Shown: one piece after another, positions 42,650 to 54,606 of the stretch | Numbering within the stretch: position 1 is the stretch's first letter | How the letters are laid out: each line of letters begins with the position of its first letter | Translations under genes and position numbers: made by a program | The notes under the pieces: model-generated | Seen by the model: the letters and a program-made list of their open reading frames with translations, nothing else | Databases searched by the model: none | Told to the model about the DNA's origin: nothing | DNA from: Aliihoeflea aestuarii | GTDB lineage: Bacteria; Pseudomonadota; Alphaproteobacteria; Rhizobiales; Rhizobiaceae | Direction: 5' to 3' | DNA length: 64,000 nucleotides | Assembly (NCBI RefSeq): GCF_024105665.1 | Contig: NZ_JAAAMK010000004.1 | Coordinates: forward strand, 124,001-188,000

Positions 42650-43140
42650 TAAGCGATGGCGTCGATGTCTTCGTCGGAAAGCGCGCCCGGAACGACCGTG
42701 ACGGGAATGGGAAACGCCGCGCCCTTGCCGGCGACGGTCGAGACCAGCGGGCCGGGGCCTTCCTTCGAACTCGAAGCCGCCAGAACGAGGATGGCGATGT
42801 CCTGATCTTCCTCGATCAGGGCATGGATCGCCTCGGTAGCCTTTCCCTCGCGGGTGATCAATTCGGGCTCGATGCCCAGTCTCTCGCGCACCTTGGCAGC
42901 CTGCGCGTCGAGTGCTGCGCGTGCCGTCGCCTGCGCTTCCTCGCGCATGATCTCTTCCACGCCGAGCCAGTGCTGAACCTCGCCCGGCTCGACCATGAAA
43001 AGCAGGAGCAACGCGCCGCCGGTCGTCTGCGCGCGGCGCGCCGCATAGGCAATCGCCGTTTCGCATTCGGGCGTGTCGTCGACGATCGCCAGGAACTTGC
43101 GGCGGTGACCGGCTTCCCGGCTCAGGCGTTTGGATACCAT
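42649..43140 (-). CDS. Universal stress protein UspA family
   Basis: A single Usp domain of 163 residues: RKFLAIVDDTPECETAIAYAARRA at the start, GVEEIMREEAQATARAAL in the helix, and ILVLAASSSKEGPGPLVS with IPVTVVPG at the end. The ATP-binding glycine pattern is partly altered, so nucleotide binding is uncertain. Its stop lies at the edge of the RIME-like repeat, so the last residues (SDEDIDAIA) may have been shaped by the insertion. It is downstream of trpS by 69 bases, same strand. Confidence 0.9.
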   Translation of the reverse strand: MVSKRLSREAGHRRKFLAIVDDTPECETAIAYAARRAQTTGGALLLLFMVEPGEVQHWLGVEEIMREEAQATARAALDAQAAKVRERLGIEPELITREGKATEAIHALIEEDQDIAILVLAASSSKEGPGPLVSTVAGKGAAFPIPVTVVPGALSDEDIDAIA

Positions 43141-43209
43141 GTCGGCCCCTTGATGATTTGCCAGCGCGCAATCTGCCAGCCGGCAACGCGCCCCGCAAGC
43201 AACAGGTTT

Positions 43210-44274
43210 CTAATGAAGAAAGCCGACGATCCGGCGGACATCCTTCATCGTTGCCTCGGCGAGTGCTCCCGCCCGTTCGCCGCCATCGCGCAAAACCGCG
43301 TCGACATAGGCGCGGTCGTCGGAGATCCGGCGCATTTCGGCAGAGATGGGCGCAAGCTTTTCGACCGCAAGCTCGGCCAGAGCGGGCTTGAAGACCGAAA
43401 ACTGCTGCCCGCCGAAATCGGCGATCACCTGTTCGCGCGTGACACCCGACAGCGCGGCGAAAATGCCGACGAGGTTTTCCGCTTCGGGGCGATCTTTCAG
43501 CCCGTCGAGTTCGGACGGCAGGGCTTCGGGATCGGTCTTGGCCTTCCTGATCTTCTTTGAGATTTCGTCGGCGTCGTCGGTCAGATTGATGCGCGAGAGA
43601 TCCGACGGGTCCGATTTCGACATCTTCTTCGTGCCGTCACGCAAGGACATGACGCGCGTCGCCGGTCCCTCGATCAAAGGTTCGGTCAGCGGGAAGAAGC
43701 CGTTCACCTTCTCGTCGCCATTCATCATGTCCACGCCGATGCCGAGATCGGCGATCCGCCCGGAAAAGTCGTTGTTGAACTTGGTGGCGATGTCGCGCGT
43801 CAGTTCCAGATGCTGCTTCTGGTCGTCGCCGACCGGAACATGCGTCGCCCGGTAGACGAGAATGTCGGCGGCCATGAGGCTCGGATAGGCGAGCAGGCCG
43901 AGCGAAGCATTTTCGCGGTCCTTGCCGGCCTTGTCCTTGAACTGCGTCATCCGGTTCATCCAGCCGATGCGCGCCACGCAGTTGAATATCCAGGCGAGCT
44001 CGGCGTGCTGCGGCACGCGGCTCTGGTTGAACACGATGTGCTTCTTCGGATCGATGCCGGACGCCAGAAACGCCGCAGTGATCGAGCGGGTCTGTTCGAT
44101 CAGGTCGGCGTGGACGAGCTGCGCGGTGATCGAATGCATATCGACCACGCAATAGATGCAGTCATGGCTGTCCTGCAACGCGACGAATTTCGTCAGCGCG
44201 CCGAGGTAGTTGCCGAGATGGAGATTACCGGTCGGCTGTACGCCGGAAAAGACGAGAGGCTTGAAGGCGGTCAT
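43210..44274 (-). CDS. trpS: Tryptophanyl-tRNA synthetase
   Basis: This class I aminoacyl-tRNA synthetase of 354 residues charges tRNA-Trp. The HIGH-type motif is [14 protein letters not shown] near residue 15 and the second signature is [28 protein letters not shown] lies between them, and the C-terminal helical part ends in DVRRIVGF. The ATG at 44274 gives the normal N-terminus ([15 protein letters not shown]). It is downstream of murJ across a gap that holds a palindromic repeat. Confidence 0.97.
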   Translation of the reverse strand: MTAFKPLVFSGVQPTGNLHLGNYLGALTKFVALQDSHDCIYCVVDMHSITAQLVHADLIEQTRSITAAFLASGIDPKKHIVFNQSRVPQHAELAWIFNCVARIGWMNRMTQFKDKAGKDRENASLGLLAYPSLMAADILVYRATHVPVGDDQKQHLELTRDIATKFNNDFSGRIADLGIGVDMMNGDEKVNGFFPLTEPLIEGPATRVMSLRDGTKKMSKSDPSDLSRINLTDDADEISKKIRKAKTDPEALPSELDGLKDRPEAENLVGIFAALSGVTREQVIADFGGQQFSVFKPALAELAVEKLAPISAEMRRISDDRAYVDAVLRDGGERAGALAEATMKDVRRIVGFLH

Positions 44275-44319
44275 TTCATGTCCCAAGGCTTGTGGAGGGC
44301 CGTACAAAAATTATCTCTT

Positions 44320-44372
44320 CAGACCATGATGTCGTCCGAAAACCGGTTCCCACTTTTCGGCATCATGGTCTG
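44320..44372. repeat. 51-base palindromic repeat, copy 1
   Basis: CAGACCATGATG and CATCATGGTCTG are the perfect outer arms; inner CCGAAAA/TTTTCGG parts also pair. Copy 2 at 59509-59560 is nearly identical in the opposite orientation. It lies between trpS and murJ, 46 bases upstream of the trpS start codon. Confidence 0.85.
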
Positions 44373-44410
44373 CTGCGGGATTTTCGTCGCAGGCTGATAG
44401 CCCGCCAGTC

Positions 44411-46009
44411 TCAACCGTTCAAGCCGGCATCGTCGGCAGGCTTCGCGCCTCGCCTGCGCATAGCGCGCCGGACGGTCGCAACATCTGCCCCGCCGATGGC
44501 AAAGGCGAGCGCGAAATAGACGACAGCTCCGCCCGCGCAAAGCGCGCCGAGCGCGAGAACCTGCTCGATCAGCGCCGAGGTCGGTTGCAGCCAGGCCGAC
44601 AGGAAATCGCTGGCGAACCACAGGGCAACACCCATCGCGAGCGCAGCCGCCACGAGGCGCGGTACCCGCTTTCCCAGCGCACGGTCGGCGATCCAGTGTC
44701 CGCGCTTCAGCAATGTCGCGAACAGGAGCGAGACGTTCATCCAGGCTGCGACCGCCGATGCCACCGCGATGCCTGGCGCGCCGAGGCGGGGCAGAAGGAT
44801 AAGCGCCAGCGTGAGGTTGGTGGCGGCCGAGATCGCCGCGAAGATCATCGGCGTGCGCGTGTCCTCGCGCGCGAAAAAGCCCGGTCGGAATGCCTGGATC
44901 AGCACATAGGCCGGCAGACCGAGGCCGAACACGGCAAGGATCGAAGCGACCTGCGCGGTCGCGCCCATCGCGGCGAACTCGCCGCGCTCGTAAAGCACGC
45001 GGATGATCGGCTCGGCGATGACGAAGAGCGCGGCGGCGGCCGGAAGCGTCAGGAACAGCGTGAACTCGACGGATCGGTTCTGAAGGCTCGCCGCCTCGCG
45101 TTCGTCGCCGGCTTTCAGCGCCCGGGCAAGCTCGGGCAGGAGTACGATGGCAACGGCGATGCCGACGACGCCGAGCGGCAATTGATAGATGCGGTCGGCC
45201 ATTGCGAGCGATGCGACCGCAGCGGCCTCGGTCGACGCGATCGCGGTGCCGACCAGCGTGTTGATCTGCGTGATGCCGCCGGTAACAGCGGCGGGAAAAG
45301 CGAGCCACAGCATGCGCTTCACGTTCGGGGTCAGGCGTGGGCGGCGAAATCCGATCCGAACGCCCAGCCTGCGCACGGCCAGCCACAACAGCCCCAGTTG
45401 GGCAACGCCCGAGACCAGCACGCCCCACGCAAGGCCGTAGCCGACTTCACGACCGTCATGGCCTTGCCACCATGCATAGGCGAGAACGCCGATAAGCACG
45501 ATGTTGAGGATGATCGGAGCGAGCGCGGCGGCGAAATAATGCCGCAGCGAATTCAGCATCCCCGCCATCATTGCGCTCAGCGACATGCAGATGAGGTAGG
45601 GGAACATGATGAGCGCCAGACCGACCGTCAGTTCGAACTTGTCCGGATCGCTGGCAAAGCCCGGAGCGACGATGGTCGCGACAAGCAACGGCATCGACAG
45701 TTGCATGAGGATCGTTAGCACGATCAGCGCCGAGAAGAGGACGCCGAAGACCTCTTCGGAAAAGCGCCTTGCGCCCTCGATGCCGCCGGCTTCGACCTCC
45801 TTGGCGTAGAGCGGCACGAAGGCGGCGTTGAAGGCGCCTTCCGCGAACAGCCTGCGAAATGTGTTGGGAAACTGGAAGGCGGCATAGAAGGCATCGGCGA
45901 CCGGGCCGATGCCGAGCGCCGCCGCCATCAGCATCTCGCGGGTGAAACCCAGCACGCGGCTTGCCATCGTGCCCGAGCCGACCGTGGCGAATTTGCGGAT
46001 AAGGCTCAT
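44411..46009 (-). CDS. murJ: Lipid II flippase MurJ
   Basis: This MOP-superfamily membrane protein of 532 residues has about 14 helices and flips lipid II for peptidoglycan synthesis. Family hallmarks include SRVLGFTREMLMAAALG and FPNTFRRLFAEGAFNAAFVPLYA in the first 70 residues, LPLGVVGIAVAIVLLPEL in the middle and FYAREDTRTPM-like FFAREDTRTPMIFA. The ATG at 46009 gives the usual start MSLIRKFATVGSGT. It follows glnD with a one-base gap. Confidence 0.96.
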   Translation of the reverse strand: MSLIRKFATVGSGTMASRVLGFTREMLMAAALGIGPVADAFYAAFQFPNTFRRLFAEGAFNAAFVPLYAKEVEAGGIEGARRFSEEVFGVLFSALIVLTILMQLSMPLLVATIVAPGFASDPDKFELTVGLALIMFPYLICMSLSAMMAGMLNSLRHYFAAALAPIILNIVLIGVLAYAWWQGHDGREVGYGLAWGVLVSGVAQLGLLWLAVRRLGVRIGFRRPRLTPNVKRMLWLAFPAAVTGGITQINTLVGTAIASTEAAAVASLAMADRIYQLPLGVVGIAVAIVLLPELARALKAGDEREAASLQNRSVEFTLFLTLPAAAALFVIAEPIIRVLYERGEFAAMGATAQVASILAVFGLGLPAYVLIQAFRPGFFAREDTRTPMIFAAISAATNLTLALILLPRLGAPGIAVASAVAAWMNVSLLFATLLKRGHWIADRALGKRVPRLVAAALAMGVALWFASDFLSAWLQPTSALIEQVLALGALCAGGAVVYFALAFAIGGADVATVRRAMRRRGAKPADDAGLNG

Positions 46010-46010
46010 G

Positions 46011-48782
46011 CTACTCTGCGGCCTGTTTGCCATGTTCGGCGCTGCCGCCCAGCGTTTCGATCAGGCGCGACTGGATATTTGCAAGCCGCGTCGGATTGTC
46101 GATCTTCTGACCCGTCAGGTCGGTCACGTAGAAGGTATCGATCACCTTTTCGCCGAAGGTGGTGATGTGGGCGGAGGCGATGTCGAGCGAAAGATCGGAC
46201 AGCGCGCCGGTGATTTCGGACAAAAGGCCAGGCCGGTCGAGACACTTCACCTCGACGACGGAAAACCGGTTGGACAACGCATTGCGCACATTGGCGCGCG
46301 GCTCGACGCGAAAGACCTTTGCGCCACGTTTGGGCTTCGCCCGCTTTTCCAGGATCTGCGGCAGGCGGCTCTTGCCTGAAAGCACTTCCTCGATCAGCGC
46401 CCCCACCCGTCGCGCGCGGCGCAATTCATCCTCGTCACGGTCGAACTCGCGGTTGATCAGGATCGTATCCAGCGCGCGGCCGTCGGTGGTGGTGAAAATT
46501 TGCGCGTCGACGATGTTCGCACCTGCCGCCGCGCACGCGCCGGCGATGATCGACAACAGGCGCGGATGGTCCGGCGACAGAACCGTGATTTCGGTCACCG
46601 CCTCGAATTCATGCGTGCGCACATCGGTCGCAAGCTTGCGGCCGGCAATGTCTGTCTCACGCAGGAACGCGGCGTGGCGCAACTGGTCGGCGAGATCGAC
46701 GATCAGCAGATAATTGTCGTAGTGGAGGCCCACATAGCGCCGCGCTTCCTCGGGCGACCAGTCCGTCAGCGCGCCCAGCAATTGTTCGCGGGCGATCTCT
46801 GCGCGCCTTGCGCGCGACAATTCGGAGAAGCCTCCGGTCAAAAGCAGTTCCGTCTCGTAATAGAGCGTGCGCAGAAGCTGGCCCTTCCAGCCATTCCACA
46901 CGCCCGGTCCGACGCCACGTATGTCGCAGACGGTGAGGATGAGCAGCAGTTTCAGCCGGTCGACCGACTGCACCAGATCGCCGAAATCCTGGATCGTCTT
47001 GCGGTCGTTCAAATCACGCGTCTGCGCCGTCATCGACATGGCCAGATGGTTCTCGATCAGCCAGGCGATGGTTTCGGTATCGGCGGGTGAAAACCCCATA
47101 TGCGGGCACAGACGCTTGGCTATCCGCGCGCCGGCCGTCGAATGATCCTCCGGCCGCCCCTTGGCGATATCGTGAAGCAGGATCGCGACATACAGCACCT
47201 CGCGCCGGTCTTTCAGCGCGGGCATCAGCGAATGCGACAACGGATGGCTCTCGGCACCGTCACCGTGTTCGATCTCGGACAGGACGCCGATGCAGCGGAT
47301 AAGATGCTCGTCCACCGTATAATGGTGGTACATGTTGAACTGCATCATCGCCACGATCTTGCGGAATTCGGGGATGAGCCTGCCGAGAACGCCCGCTTCG
47401 TTCATGCGCCGCAAATTGAGCTCGGGATTGCGGCTCGACGTCAGGATGTCCAAGAAGAGGCGGTTCGCCTCCTTGTCGCGGCGCAGATTCCGGTCGATCA
47501 GCTTGAGCGAGCGCGTGACGAGCTTCAGCGCCTCGGGATGGTATTCGAGACCGTGCCGGTCAGCGAGCCAGAAGAGCCGGATGAGGTTGACCGGATCGCG
47601 CTTGAAGACTCCATCGTCGATGACATTGATGCGGTGATTGTCGATAACGAAATCGCCGGTTCCCGCCAGCTTGCGGCGGCGGCGCGAGAAATTCAGGAAG
47701 ATGCGGTTGAAGCCGGGAACATGCTTGGCCTGTTCCTCCTCCAGCGCCGCGCAGAAGATGCGCGTCAGGTCTCCGACTGTCTTGGCCATCAGGAAGTAGT
47801 GCTTCATGAAGCGCTCGACGGCGGACAGGCCCGGATGGCTCTGGTAGCCGAGGCGTTCGGCGATCTCGCGCTGGATGTCGAAATGAAGCCGTTCCTCCGC
47901 GCGTCCCGTCAAAAAGTGCATGTGGCAGCGCACGGCCCACAGGAAATCCTCGGCCTTTCGGAATTCCAGATATTCGCGCCGTGTGAACACGCCCTTGCCG
48001 ACGAGCTCTTCGGCGGTGCGCACCCGGTAGAAATACTTGCCGATCCAGAACAGCGTATGCAGGTCGCGCAACCCGCCCTTGCCTTCCTTGATATTGGGTT
48101 CGACCAGATAACGCGTGTCGCCGATCTTGGCGTGGCGCTGGTCGCGCTCGGCAAGCTTCGCCTGCACATATTCAGCGCCGGTGTCCTTGACAACCTCCTC
48201 GTCGAAACGGGCGATCAATTCGTCGAACAGGGGCTCGTCGCCCCATACATAGCGCGCTTCGAGGATGGCGGTGCGGATCGTCACGTCGGTGCGCGACAGG
48301 CGCATGCACTCGTCGAGATTGCGGGTCGAGTGCCCGACCTTCAGCCCCAGATCCCAGAGCATGTAGAGCATGTACTCGGCGACCTTCTCGGCCCAGGGGG
48401 TCTGCTTCTTCGGCAGCAGGAAAAGAAGGTCGATGTCGGAGCCGGGGGCGAGCGTGCCGCGACCGTAGCCGCCGACCGCAATGACCGACATGCGTTCGTT
48501 GGACTTGATGCCCTTGATGGAATGGATGTGCGTAACGGTGAAATCGTAAAGCGCGCGGATGATCTCGTCCATCAAATGGGACAGCCGCTCGGCGCAGGCC
48601 GTTCCCCCGCCGTCGTCCATCAGCAGGGCCTCGGCCCGTGCGCTCCCGTCGGCCATGGCTTGCTTCAGCGTCTCGACCACTGTCTGGCGGTCGGCGCCAG
48701 TTGCGGGTGCGAGCGCGTCGAGACGCGCACGCAAGGCGCGCACATCCACGATCTCATCGAGTTTCAGGGGAATCGTCGCCAT
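46011..48782 (-). CDS. glnD: PII uridylyltransferase / uridylyl-removing enzyme GlnD
   Basis: This nitrogen sensor of 923 residues uridylylates PII proteins when glutamine is low and removes UMP when it is high. The nucleotidyltransferase domain has [20 protein letters not shown] near residue 110. The central HD domain has [15 protein letters not shown], and two ACT domains follow at the C-terminus ([21 protein letters not shown] and [18 protein letters not shown]). It is at the head of glnD-murJ-trpS and, together with the sigma-54 urt promoter, ties the window to nitrogen control. Confidence 0.97.
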   Translation of the reverse strand: MATIPLKLDEIVDVRALRARLDALAPATGADRQTVVETLKQAMADGSARAEALLMDDGGGTACAERLSHLMDEIIRALYDFTVTHIHSIKGIKSNERMSVIAVGGYGRGTLAPGSDIDLLFLLPKKQTPWAEKVAEYMLYMLWDLGLKVGHSTRNLDECMRLSRTDVTIRTAILEARYVWGDEPLFDELIARFDEEVVKDTGAEYVQAKLAERDQRHAKIGDTRYLVEPNIKEGKGGLRDLHTLFWIGKYFYRVRTAEELVGKGVFTRREYLEFRKAEDFLWAVRCHMHFLTGRAEERLHFDIQREIAERLGYQSHPGLSAVERFMKHYFLMAKTVGDLTRIFCAALEEEQAKHVPGFNRIFLNFSRRRRKLAGTGDFVIDNHRINVIDDGVFKRDPVNLIRLFWLADRHGLEYHPEALKLVTRSLKLIDRNLRRDKEANRLFLDILTSSRNPELNLRRMNEAGVLGRLIPEFRKIVAMMQFNMYHHYTVDEHLIRCIGVLSEIEHGDGAESHPLSHSLMPALKDRREVLYVAILLHDIAKGRPEDHSTAGARIAKRLCPHMGFSPADTETIAWLIENHLAMSMTAQTRDLNDRKTIQDFGDLVQSVDRLKLLLILTVCDIRGVGPGVWNGWKGQLLRTLYYETELLLTGGFSELSRARRAEIAREQLLGALTDWSPEEARRYVGLHYDNYLLIVDLADQLRHAAFLRETDIAGRKLATDVRTHEFEAVTEITVLSPDHPRLLSIIAGACAAAGANIVDAQIFTTTDGRALDTILINREFDRDEDELRRARRVGALIEEVLSGKSRLPQILEKRAKPKRGAKVFRVEPRANVRNALSNRFSVVEVKCLDRPGLLSEITGALSDLSLDIASAHITTFGEKVIDTFYVTDLTGQKIDNPTRLANIQSRLIETLGGSAEHGKQAAE

Positions 48783-48853
48783 CGTCGCCGGATATTCCTT
48801 TGCGCCGTCCTCTACAACATCTCGGGCTCAAGTGGAATCATTTGCGCCGTTTG

Positions 48854-49423
48854 TCAGGACCCGAAATACCCGATGACGAGACCGATGAACGCTCCGCTCG
48901 AAAGCGCCGAGGTGACACTGGGAAAATAGCGGTAGCGCGCATTCCTGCAGATCGTAACGACCTGATCGCCCGCCCACAGACATGCAAACGCGATAACCAT
49001 GCCGAGCAGAACCTGAAACGGTGCGACAGCCAGCAAGACGATCGCTCCGATAAGGCCGAGACATATCAGCAAGACCTTTACCGTCCTGGCGAATTCCTCT
49101 TCGGTCCGGTCGCCCTGCCACCGTGCGCGCATCGCCGCCCAAAGGCCGGAACCGGGCAAGGGCGCACGCGCCCACAAGCGCGCAACAATAAGATCAACGG
49201 CCACGGCAATGGCTACGAAAGCGATCGAAGCCATCGCGGTGTAACCCGCGGACGCTGCCTCGAAAGTCATTCCGGCGACCTGACCACGGAAGAGCGCCAC
49301 CAGCAGGATGCCCAGCCAGAGTCCGAGAAGGACTGCAACGGCGGCCATCGCGACCACGGGCAGCCGGCGTCGGACCGGGATGGTATTCGGCCCGGCGTCG
49401 TGTTCGGGCGCCGTGGTTGTCAT
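48854..49423 (-). CDS. Conserved membrane protein, unknown function
   Basis: This protein of 189 residues has about five hydrophobic helices (near residues 22-46, 58-82, 115-135, 138-155 and 168-186) and a short basic loop between the second and third. The first 20 residues are hydrophilic. No motif I recognise. It starts within the mutS stop codon (4-base overlap) and ends 71 bases before glnD, so it belongs to a mutS-orf-glnD-murJ run. Confidence 0.75.
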   Translation of the reverse strand: MTTTAPEHDAGPNTIPVRRRLPVVAMAAVAVLLGLWLGILLVALFRGQVAGMTFEAASAGYTAMASIAFVAIAVAVDLIVARLWARAPLPGSGLWAAMRARWQGDRTEEEFARTVKVLLICLGLIGAIVLLAVAPFQVLLGMVIAFACLWAGDQVVTICRNARYRYFPSVTSALSSGAFIGLVIGYFGS

Positions 49424-52134
49424 TTTCTCTCGACAGTTTTGAGCCGATAAAGCGCGTCCAGCGCCTCACGCGGGGTCATCTCGTCGGGATTGAGCGCGGC
49501 CAGCGCATCGCCGAGCCGGTCTTCGGCAACCGGTTTCGGCTCGGCGCGCTTCGCGGCGACCGAAAACAGCGGCAAATCGTCGACGAGCCGTTCGGCTTTG
49601 CCGCTCGTCTCGCCCGCCTCCAACTGGCCGAGCACGGCACGGGCGCGGGCGACGACCGCATCAGGAAGGCCGGCGAGGCGCGCGACCTGCACGCCGTAGG
49701 AGCGATCCGCCGCACCCTTGCCGACCTCATGCAGGAAGACCACGTCGCCCTCCCATTCCTTCACCTTCATGGTGACATTGGCGAGGCGGGGAAGCTTTTC
49801 CGACAGCGCGGTCATTTCGTGGAAATGGGTGGCGAAGATGGCGCGGCAGCGGTTCTTCTCGTGGAGATACTCCACCGCTGCCCAGGCGATCGACAGACCG
49901 TCGAAGGTGGAGGTGCCGCGCCCGATCTCGTCGAGGATGACGAGCGCGCGCGCGCCTGCCTGATTGAGGATCGCCGCCGTCTCGACCATCTCGACCATGA
50001 AGGTGGAGCGCCCCCGCGCCAGATCGTCCGATGCACCGACACGGCTGAACAGGCGATCCACGACGCCGATATGCGCCATGCGCGCGGGCACGAAAGCGCC
50101 CATCTGGGCAAGGATCGCGATCAGCGCGTTCTGGCGGAGGAACGTCGATTTACCGCCCATGTTCGGGCCGGTCAGAAGCCAGATCGCGCCGTTCTTTTCG
50201 CCACCCGTGGGAGACAGGTCGCAATCATTGGCCACGAACGGGTCCGCCACCTGCCGACGCAGCGCCTGTTCCACAACCGGATGCCGGCCGCCCTCGATCT
50301 CGAAGTCGAGACCGTCATCGACCAGCGGGCGCGCGTAGTTTTCCTGTTCGGCGAGCACGGCCAGCGAGGCGGCGACGTCGATGGCGGCGAGCGCGGCGGC
50401 ACCCTTGCGCAACACGTCCGCGTGGCCGACGATCTCACCCAGCAGCCGGTCGAAGACGCCAAGCTCGATCTGGAGCGCGCGGTCCGCCGCGTTGGCGATC
50501 TTGGTTTCGAGTTCGGCAAGCTCCGTCGTGGTGAAGCGCATCGCGTTCGCCATGGTCTGGCGATGGATGAACCGCGACTTCGCCGCGTCGCCCTCCGTCA
50601 GCGCACCGCTGTTTTGCGCCGTCACCTCGATATAATAGCCGAGCACGTTGTTGTGCCGGATCTTGAGCGAGCGGATGCCGGTTTCCTCGACGAGGTCGCG
50701 CTCCATCCCGGCGATCACGCGGCGCGTGTCGTCGCGCAGGGCGCGCATCTGGTCGAGTTCGCCGTCATAGGTTTTCGCGACGAAACCGCCGTCGCGCTTC
50801 AATAGCGGCAGTTCGTCCGCCAGGGCCGCGCCCAGATGCGAATGGAGCGAGGCCGGCAGACTGGCAATCGCCTCGCATGCGCCGACGAGTTCGGCCGGCA
50901 GCATCGCCGCCTTCAACAGATCGGCAAGCTGGCGCGCGGCGTCGAGACCGGCGAGGATCGCACCCATGTCTCGCGGCCCACCCCTGTTAAGGGCAAGCCG
51001 CGACAGGGCGCGCGGCATGTCCGGTGCGCCTTTCAGGACGGAGCGCAGGCTTTCGCACAGGCGCGGCTCCGCGATCAGGAAGGAAATGGCGTCGAGCCGC
51101 GCATTGATCGCAGCCGGATCGGTCAGTGGCGACATCAGCCGGTCGGCGAGCAACCGCGCGCCGCCACCCGTCACCGTGCGGTCGATGGCTTTCAGCAGCG
51201 AACCGTCTCGCGAGCCGGACAGCGTGCGCAAAAGTTCGAGGTTGGCGCGGGTCGCGGCATCGATGAAGAGGCTCGTGCCTTCTTCCTCGCGCTCGGGAAA
51301 GGCGAGCGGCGGGCGTTCGGCCTTCTGCGTCTTTTCGACATAAGCGATCACGCCGGCAATCGCGGACAGTTCGGCGCGCGAGAACTCGCCGAAGCTGTCG
51401 GGTGTGGCGACTTCGTAAAAGCGTGCGATTCGGCTCGAGGCGGCCGACGAATCGAAAAGGGTCGCCGGCTGCGGGTTGGCGAGCCGGCCGATCACGTCGA
51501 AGGTCGCGCGCAGTTCGGGGTCGTGAAAAACGGTGTCGGCCATCACGACCTCGCGCGGATCGACACGCAAAATGTCCGTCAGAAGGCGTTCCGCGTTCGT
51601 GCGGCAGACCTTGAAGGCGCCGGTCGAAATGTCGATCCACGCCAGCGCCAGCTCATCGGAGCCCTTGGTTCTTCCCAGCGCCATCAGATAGTTGGCCTCG
51701 GCGGGGGCGAGCAGCTTTTCCTCGGTGATCGTGCCGGGCGTGACGAGCCGCACGACGTCGCGTTTGACGACCGATTTCGAGCCGCGCTTCTTCGCCTCGG
51801 CGGGGTCTTCCACCTGTTCGCACACGGCGACGCGATAGCCCTGCCCGATCAGCTTTTGCAGATAGTCGTCGGCGGCATGGACCGGTACGCCGCACATCGG
51901 AATGTCCTCGCCCTGATGTTTGCCGCGCTTCGTCAGCGTGATGCCGAGCGCCCGCGCCGCGATTTCCGCATCGTGGAAGAACAGTTCGTAGAAATCGCCC
52001 ATGCGATAGAAGAGCAGCGCATCGGGATTCGCCGCTTTGATCTCGATGAACTGCTCGATCATCGGCGTGCCGCCGCCCGCCTGCGGGATCGGCGAGGCGG
52101 CAAGGTCGTGCGGAACTGGCATGTGCTGGTTCAT
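49420..52134 (-). CDS. mutS: DNA mismatch repair protein MutS
   Basis: This mismatch recognition ATPase has 904 residues. Domain I carries the mismatch-reading loop ([15 protein letters not shown], the Phe-x-Glu motif is within GDFYELF). Connector, lever and clamp domains follow, then the ATPase with Walker [26 protein letters not shown] and [11 protein letters not shown], and a short dimerisation tail. The start at 52134 was chosen because the sequence beyond it is not conserved in character. It is divergent from maeB. Confidence 0.97.
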   Translation of the reverse strand: MNQHMPVPHDLAASPIPQAGGGTPMIEQFIEIKAANPDALLFYRMGDFYELFFHDAEIAARALGITLTKRGKHQGEDIPMCGVPVHAADDYLQKLIGQGYRVAVCEQVEDPAEAKKRGSKSVVKRDVVRLVTPGTITEEKLLAPAEANYLMALGRTKGSDELALAWIDISTGAFKVCRTNAERLLTDILRVDPREVVMADTVFHDPELRATFDVIGRLANPQPATLFDSSAASSRIARFYEVATPDSFGEFSRAELSAIAGVIAYVEKTQKAERPPLAFPEREEEGTSLFIDAATRANLELLRTLSGSRDGSLLKAIDRTVTGGGARLLADRLMSPLTDPAAINARLDAISFLIAEPRLCESLRSVLKGAPDMPRALSRLALNRGGPRDMGAILAGLDAARQLADLLKAAMLPAELVGACEAIASLPASLHSHLGAALADELPLLKRDGGFVAKTYDGELDQMRALRDDTRRVIAGMERDLVEETGIRSLKIRHNNVLGYYIEVTAQNSGALTEGDAAKSRFIHRQTMANAMRFTTTELAELETKIANAADRALQIELGVFDRLLGEIVGHADVLRKGAAALAAIDVAASLAVLAEQENYARPLVDDGLDFEIEGGRHPVVEQALRRQVADPFVANDCDLSPTGGEKNGAIWLLTGPNMGGKSTFLRQNALIAILAQMGAFVPARMAHIGVVDRLFSRVGASDDLARGRSTFMVEMVETAAILNQAGARALVILDEIGRGTSTFDGLSIAWAAVEYLHEKNRCRAIFATHFHEMTALSEKLPRLANVTMKVKEWEGDVVFLHEVGKGAADRSYGVQVARLAGLPDAVVARARAVLGQLEAGETSGKAERLVDDLPLFSVAAKRAEPKPVAEDRLGDALAALNPDEMTPREALDALYRLKTVERK

Positions 52135-52268
52135 TTCGCCCTTGGCTTCCGGCAACAAAAAACATGTCCTTCCTGCTTGGCGATTTACAGCGGCGAAGTG
52201 TAGCCTTATTCGCGAATGCCCGGCAAAACTCCACAAGAACGCAGCCGGGGCAGGAGGAAAAGACGACC

Positions 52269-54548
52269 ATGCCAGCAAAGACCGAACCGTCCACGCCGTC
52301 CGTCAGCCCGGCGGAAGCGCTCGATTTCCACGCGCAGGGGCGACCCGGCAAGCTGGAGATCAACCCGACCAAGCCGATGGCGACGCAGCGCGACCTGTCG
52401 CTCGCCTATTCGCCGGGCGTGGCGGTGCCGGTCATGGCGATCGCGGAAGACCCCTCCCGCGCCTTCGACTATACGACGCGCGGTAACATGGTCGCCGTCA
52501 TCTCCAACGGCACGGCGATCCTCGGGCTCGGCAATCTGGGCGCGCTGGCCTCCAAGCCGGTGATGGAAGGCAAGGCGGTGCTCTTCAAGCGCTTCGCCGA
52601 CGTCGATTCCATCGACCTCGAGGTCGACACCGAAGACGCGGACGAATTCGTCAATTGCGTGCGTCTTCTGGGACCGTCCTTCGGCGGCATCAACCTCGAG
52701 GACATCAAGGCGCCCGAATGCTTCATCATCGAGCAGCGCCTGCGCGAGGTGATGGACATTCCCGTCTTCCATGACGACCAGCACGGCACCGCCATCATCG
52801 CCGTCGCGGGCCTCATCAACGCGCTGCACCTGACCGGCCGCGACATGGCCAACACCAGGCTCGTGTGCAACGGCGCGGGCGCGGCTGGCATCGCCTGCAT
52901 CGAACTCGTCAAATCGCTCGGCTTCGCGCCACACAACGTCATCCTTTGCGACACGAAGGGCGTCGTCTATCAGGGCCGCGAAGAAGGCATGAACCAGTGG
53001 AAGTCGGCCCATGCCGCTCCGACGAAGGCGCGCACGCTGGCCGATGCGCTCGAGGGCGCCGACGTATTTTTCGGCCTTTCGGCCAAGGGCGCACTGACGC
53101 CGGCCATGGTCCAGTCGATGGCGAAGAACCCCATCATCTTCGCCATGGCCAATCCCGACCCGGAGATCACGCCGGAGGAAGTCTCCGAAATCCGCACCGA
53201 CGCGATCATGGCGACCGGCCGGTCGGACTATCCGAACCAGGTCAACAACGTGCTGGGCTTCCCCTACATCTTCCGCGGCGCGCTCGACGTGCGCGCGACG
53301 ACCATCAATGACGAGATGAAGGTGGCGGCGGCGCAGGCGCTGGCCGATCTCGCCCGTCAGGACGTGCCGGACGACGTGGCCGCCGCCTATCAGGGCAACC
53401 GGCCGAAATTCGGCCCGAACTACATCATCCCCGTGCCGTTCGATCCGCGCCTGATCTCGGCCATTCCGGCCGCCGTCGCGCGCGCGGCGATGGATAGCGG
53501 CGTTGCGCGCAAGCCGATCCTCAACCTTGAAAAATACCAGCAGGAACTGTCGGCACGGCGCGATCCGATCGCCTCGACGCTCCAGCGCATCTACGACCGC
53601 GTGCGCCGTCAGCCCAAGCGCATCGTCTTCGCCGAGGGCGAGGAGGAGCAGGTCATGCGCGCCGCCGTTTCCTATGCCAGTCAGAAGCTCGGCACGGCGA
53701 TCCTGCTCGGCCGCGACGACGTGATCGCGGAAAACGCGCGCAATGCCGGCGTCGATCTCGACAGGCCGGGCATCGAAGTCATCAATGCGCGCCTGTCGCG
53801 CCGCAACGGCATCTATGCGGATTATCTTTACGAGCGGCTGCAACGGAAGGGCTACCTCTTCCGCGACGCACAGCGTCTCATCAACAACGACCGCAACCAT
53901 TTCGCTTCCGCGATGGTGGCGCTCGGCGATGCCGACGGCATGGTGACGGGCGTCACGCGCAATTATTCGACGGTTCTCGACGACGTGCGCCGCACGATCG
54001 ACGCGCGGCCCGGCCACCGCGTCATCGGCGTGTCCATCGCTTTATGCCGTGGCCGCACCGTCATCGTCGCCGACACGGCCGTCCACGACATGCCGAACGC
54101 AGTGGAACTGGCCGACATCGCCGAGGAAGCCGCCGGCTTCGCGCGGCGCATGGGTTATGAACCCCGCGTTGCCATGCTCGCCTATTCGACCTTCGGCCAT
54201 CCGGCAGGCGAGCGCTCCGAGCGCGTGCAGGAGGCGGTCAAGATTCTCGACAAGCGCCGCGTCGATTTCGAGTATGACGGCGAGATGGCGGCCGATGTCG
54301 CACTCAATCCGAAGCTGATGGCGCAGTATCCGTTCTGCCGACTGTCCGGCCCGGCCAACGTGCTCGTCATGCCGGCCTTCCATTCGGCGTCCATCGCCAC
54401 CAAGATGTTGCAGGAGCTGGGCGGCTGCACCGTCATCGGGCCGCTGCTCGTCGGGCTGAACAAGCCGGTGCAGATCGTGTCGCTCAACGCCAAGGACAGC
54501 GACATCGTCAACATGGCGGCCATCGCCGCCTACAGTTCGGTGAGCTGA
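52269..54548 (+). CDS. maeB: NADP-dependent malic enzyme with phosphotransacetylase-like domain
   Basis: This enzyme of 759 residues decarboxylates malate to pyruvate with NADP reduction. The N-terminal catalytic part (about residues 1-420) shows [13 protein letters not shown], the metal site ECFIIEQRL and FHDDQHGTA, and a cofactor loop [14 protein letters not shown]. The C-terminal part (about 430-759) resembles phosphotransacetylase ([32 protein letters not shown]) and is generally regulatory, responding to acetyl-CoA. AGGAGG lies 11 bases before the ATG. It stands alone, divergent from mutS. Confidence 0.96.
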   Translation: MPAKTEPSTPSVSPAEALDFHAQGRPGKLEINPTKPMATQRDLSLAYSPGVAVPVMAIAEDPSRAFDYTTRGNMVAVISNGTAILGLGNLGALASKPVMEGKAVLFKRFADVDSIDLEVDTEDADEFVNCVRLLGPSFGGINLEDIKAPECFIIEQRLREVMDIPVFHDDQHGTAIIAVAGLINALHLTGRDMANTRLVCNGAGAAGIACIELVKSLGFAPHNVILCDTKGVVYQGREEGMNQWKSAHAAPTKARTLADALEGADVFFGLSAKGALTPAMVQSMAKNPIIFAMANPDPEITPEEVSEIRTDAIMATGRSDYPNQVNNVLGFPYIFRGALDVRATTINDEMKVAAAQALADLARQDVPDDVAAAYQGNRPKFGPNYIIPVPFDPRLISAIPAAVARAAMDSGVARKPILNLEKYQQELSARRDPIASTLQRIYDRVRRQPKRIVFAEGEEEQVMRAAVSYASQKLGTAILLGRDDVIAENARNAGVDLDRPGIEVINARLSRRNGIYADYLYERLQRKGYLFRDAQRLINNDRNHFASAMVALGDADGMVTGVTRNYSTVLDDVRRTIDARPGHRVIGVSIALCRGRTVIVADTAVHDMPNAVELADIAEEAAGFARRMGYEPRVAMLAYSTFGHPAGERSERVQEAVKILDKRRVDFEYDGEMAADVALNPKLMAQYPFCRLSGPANVLVMPAFHSASIATKMLQELGGCTVIGPLLVGLNKPVQIVSLNAKDSDIVNMAAIAAYSSVS

Positions 54549-54606
54549 TCGCGGAACGCGGGGCGGGGATAATCATTATGATGAACCCGCCTGCCATTCC
54601 GGAGAT

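Noticed and set aside
42335-43198. 287-codon minus-strand frame across usp and the RIME-like repeat
   Set aside because: It runs out of frame through usp and the start of nfuA and contains the repeat; no domain.
47100-48929. 609-codon plus-strand frame opposite glnD
   Set aside because: Antisense to a complete, motif-bearing GlnD; no ribosome-binding site or family resemblance.
50836-52203. 455-codon plus-strand frame opposite mutS
   Set aside because: Antisense shadow of mutS with biased composition.
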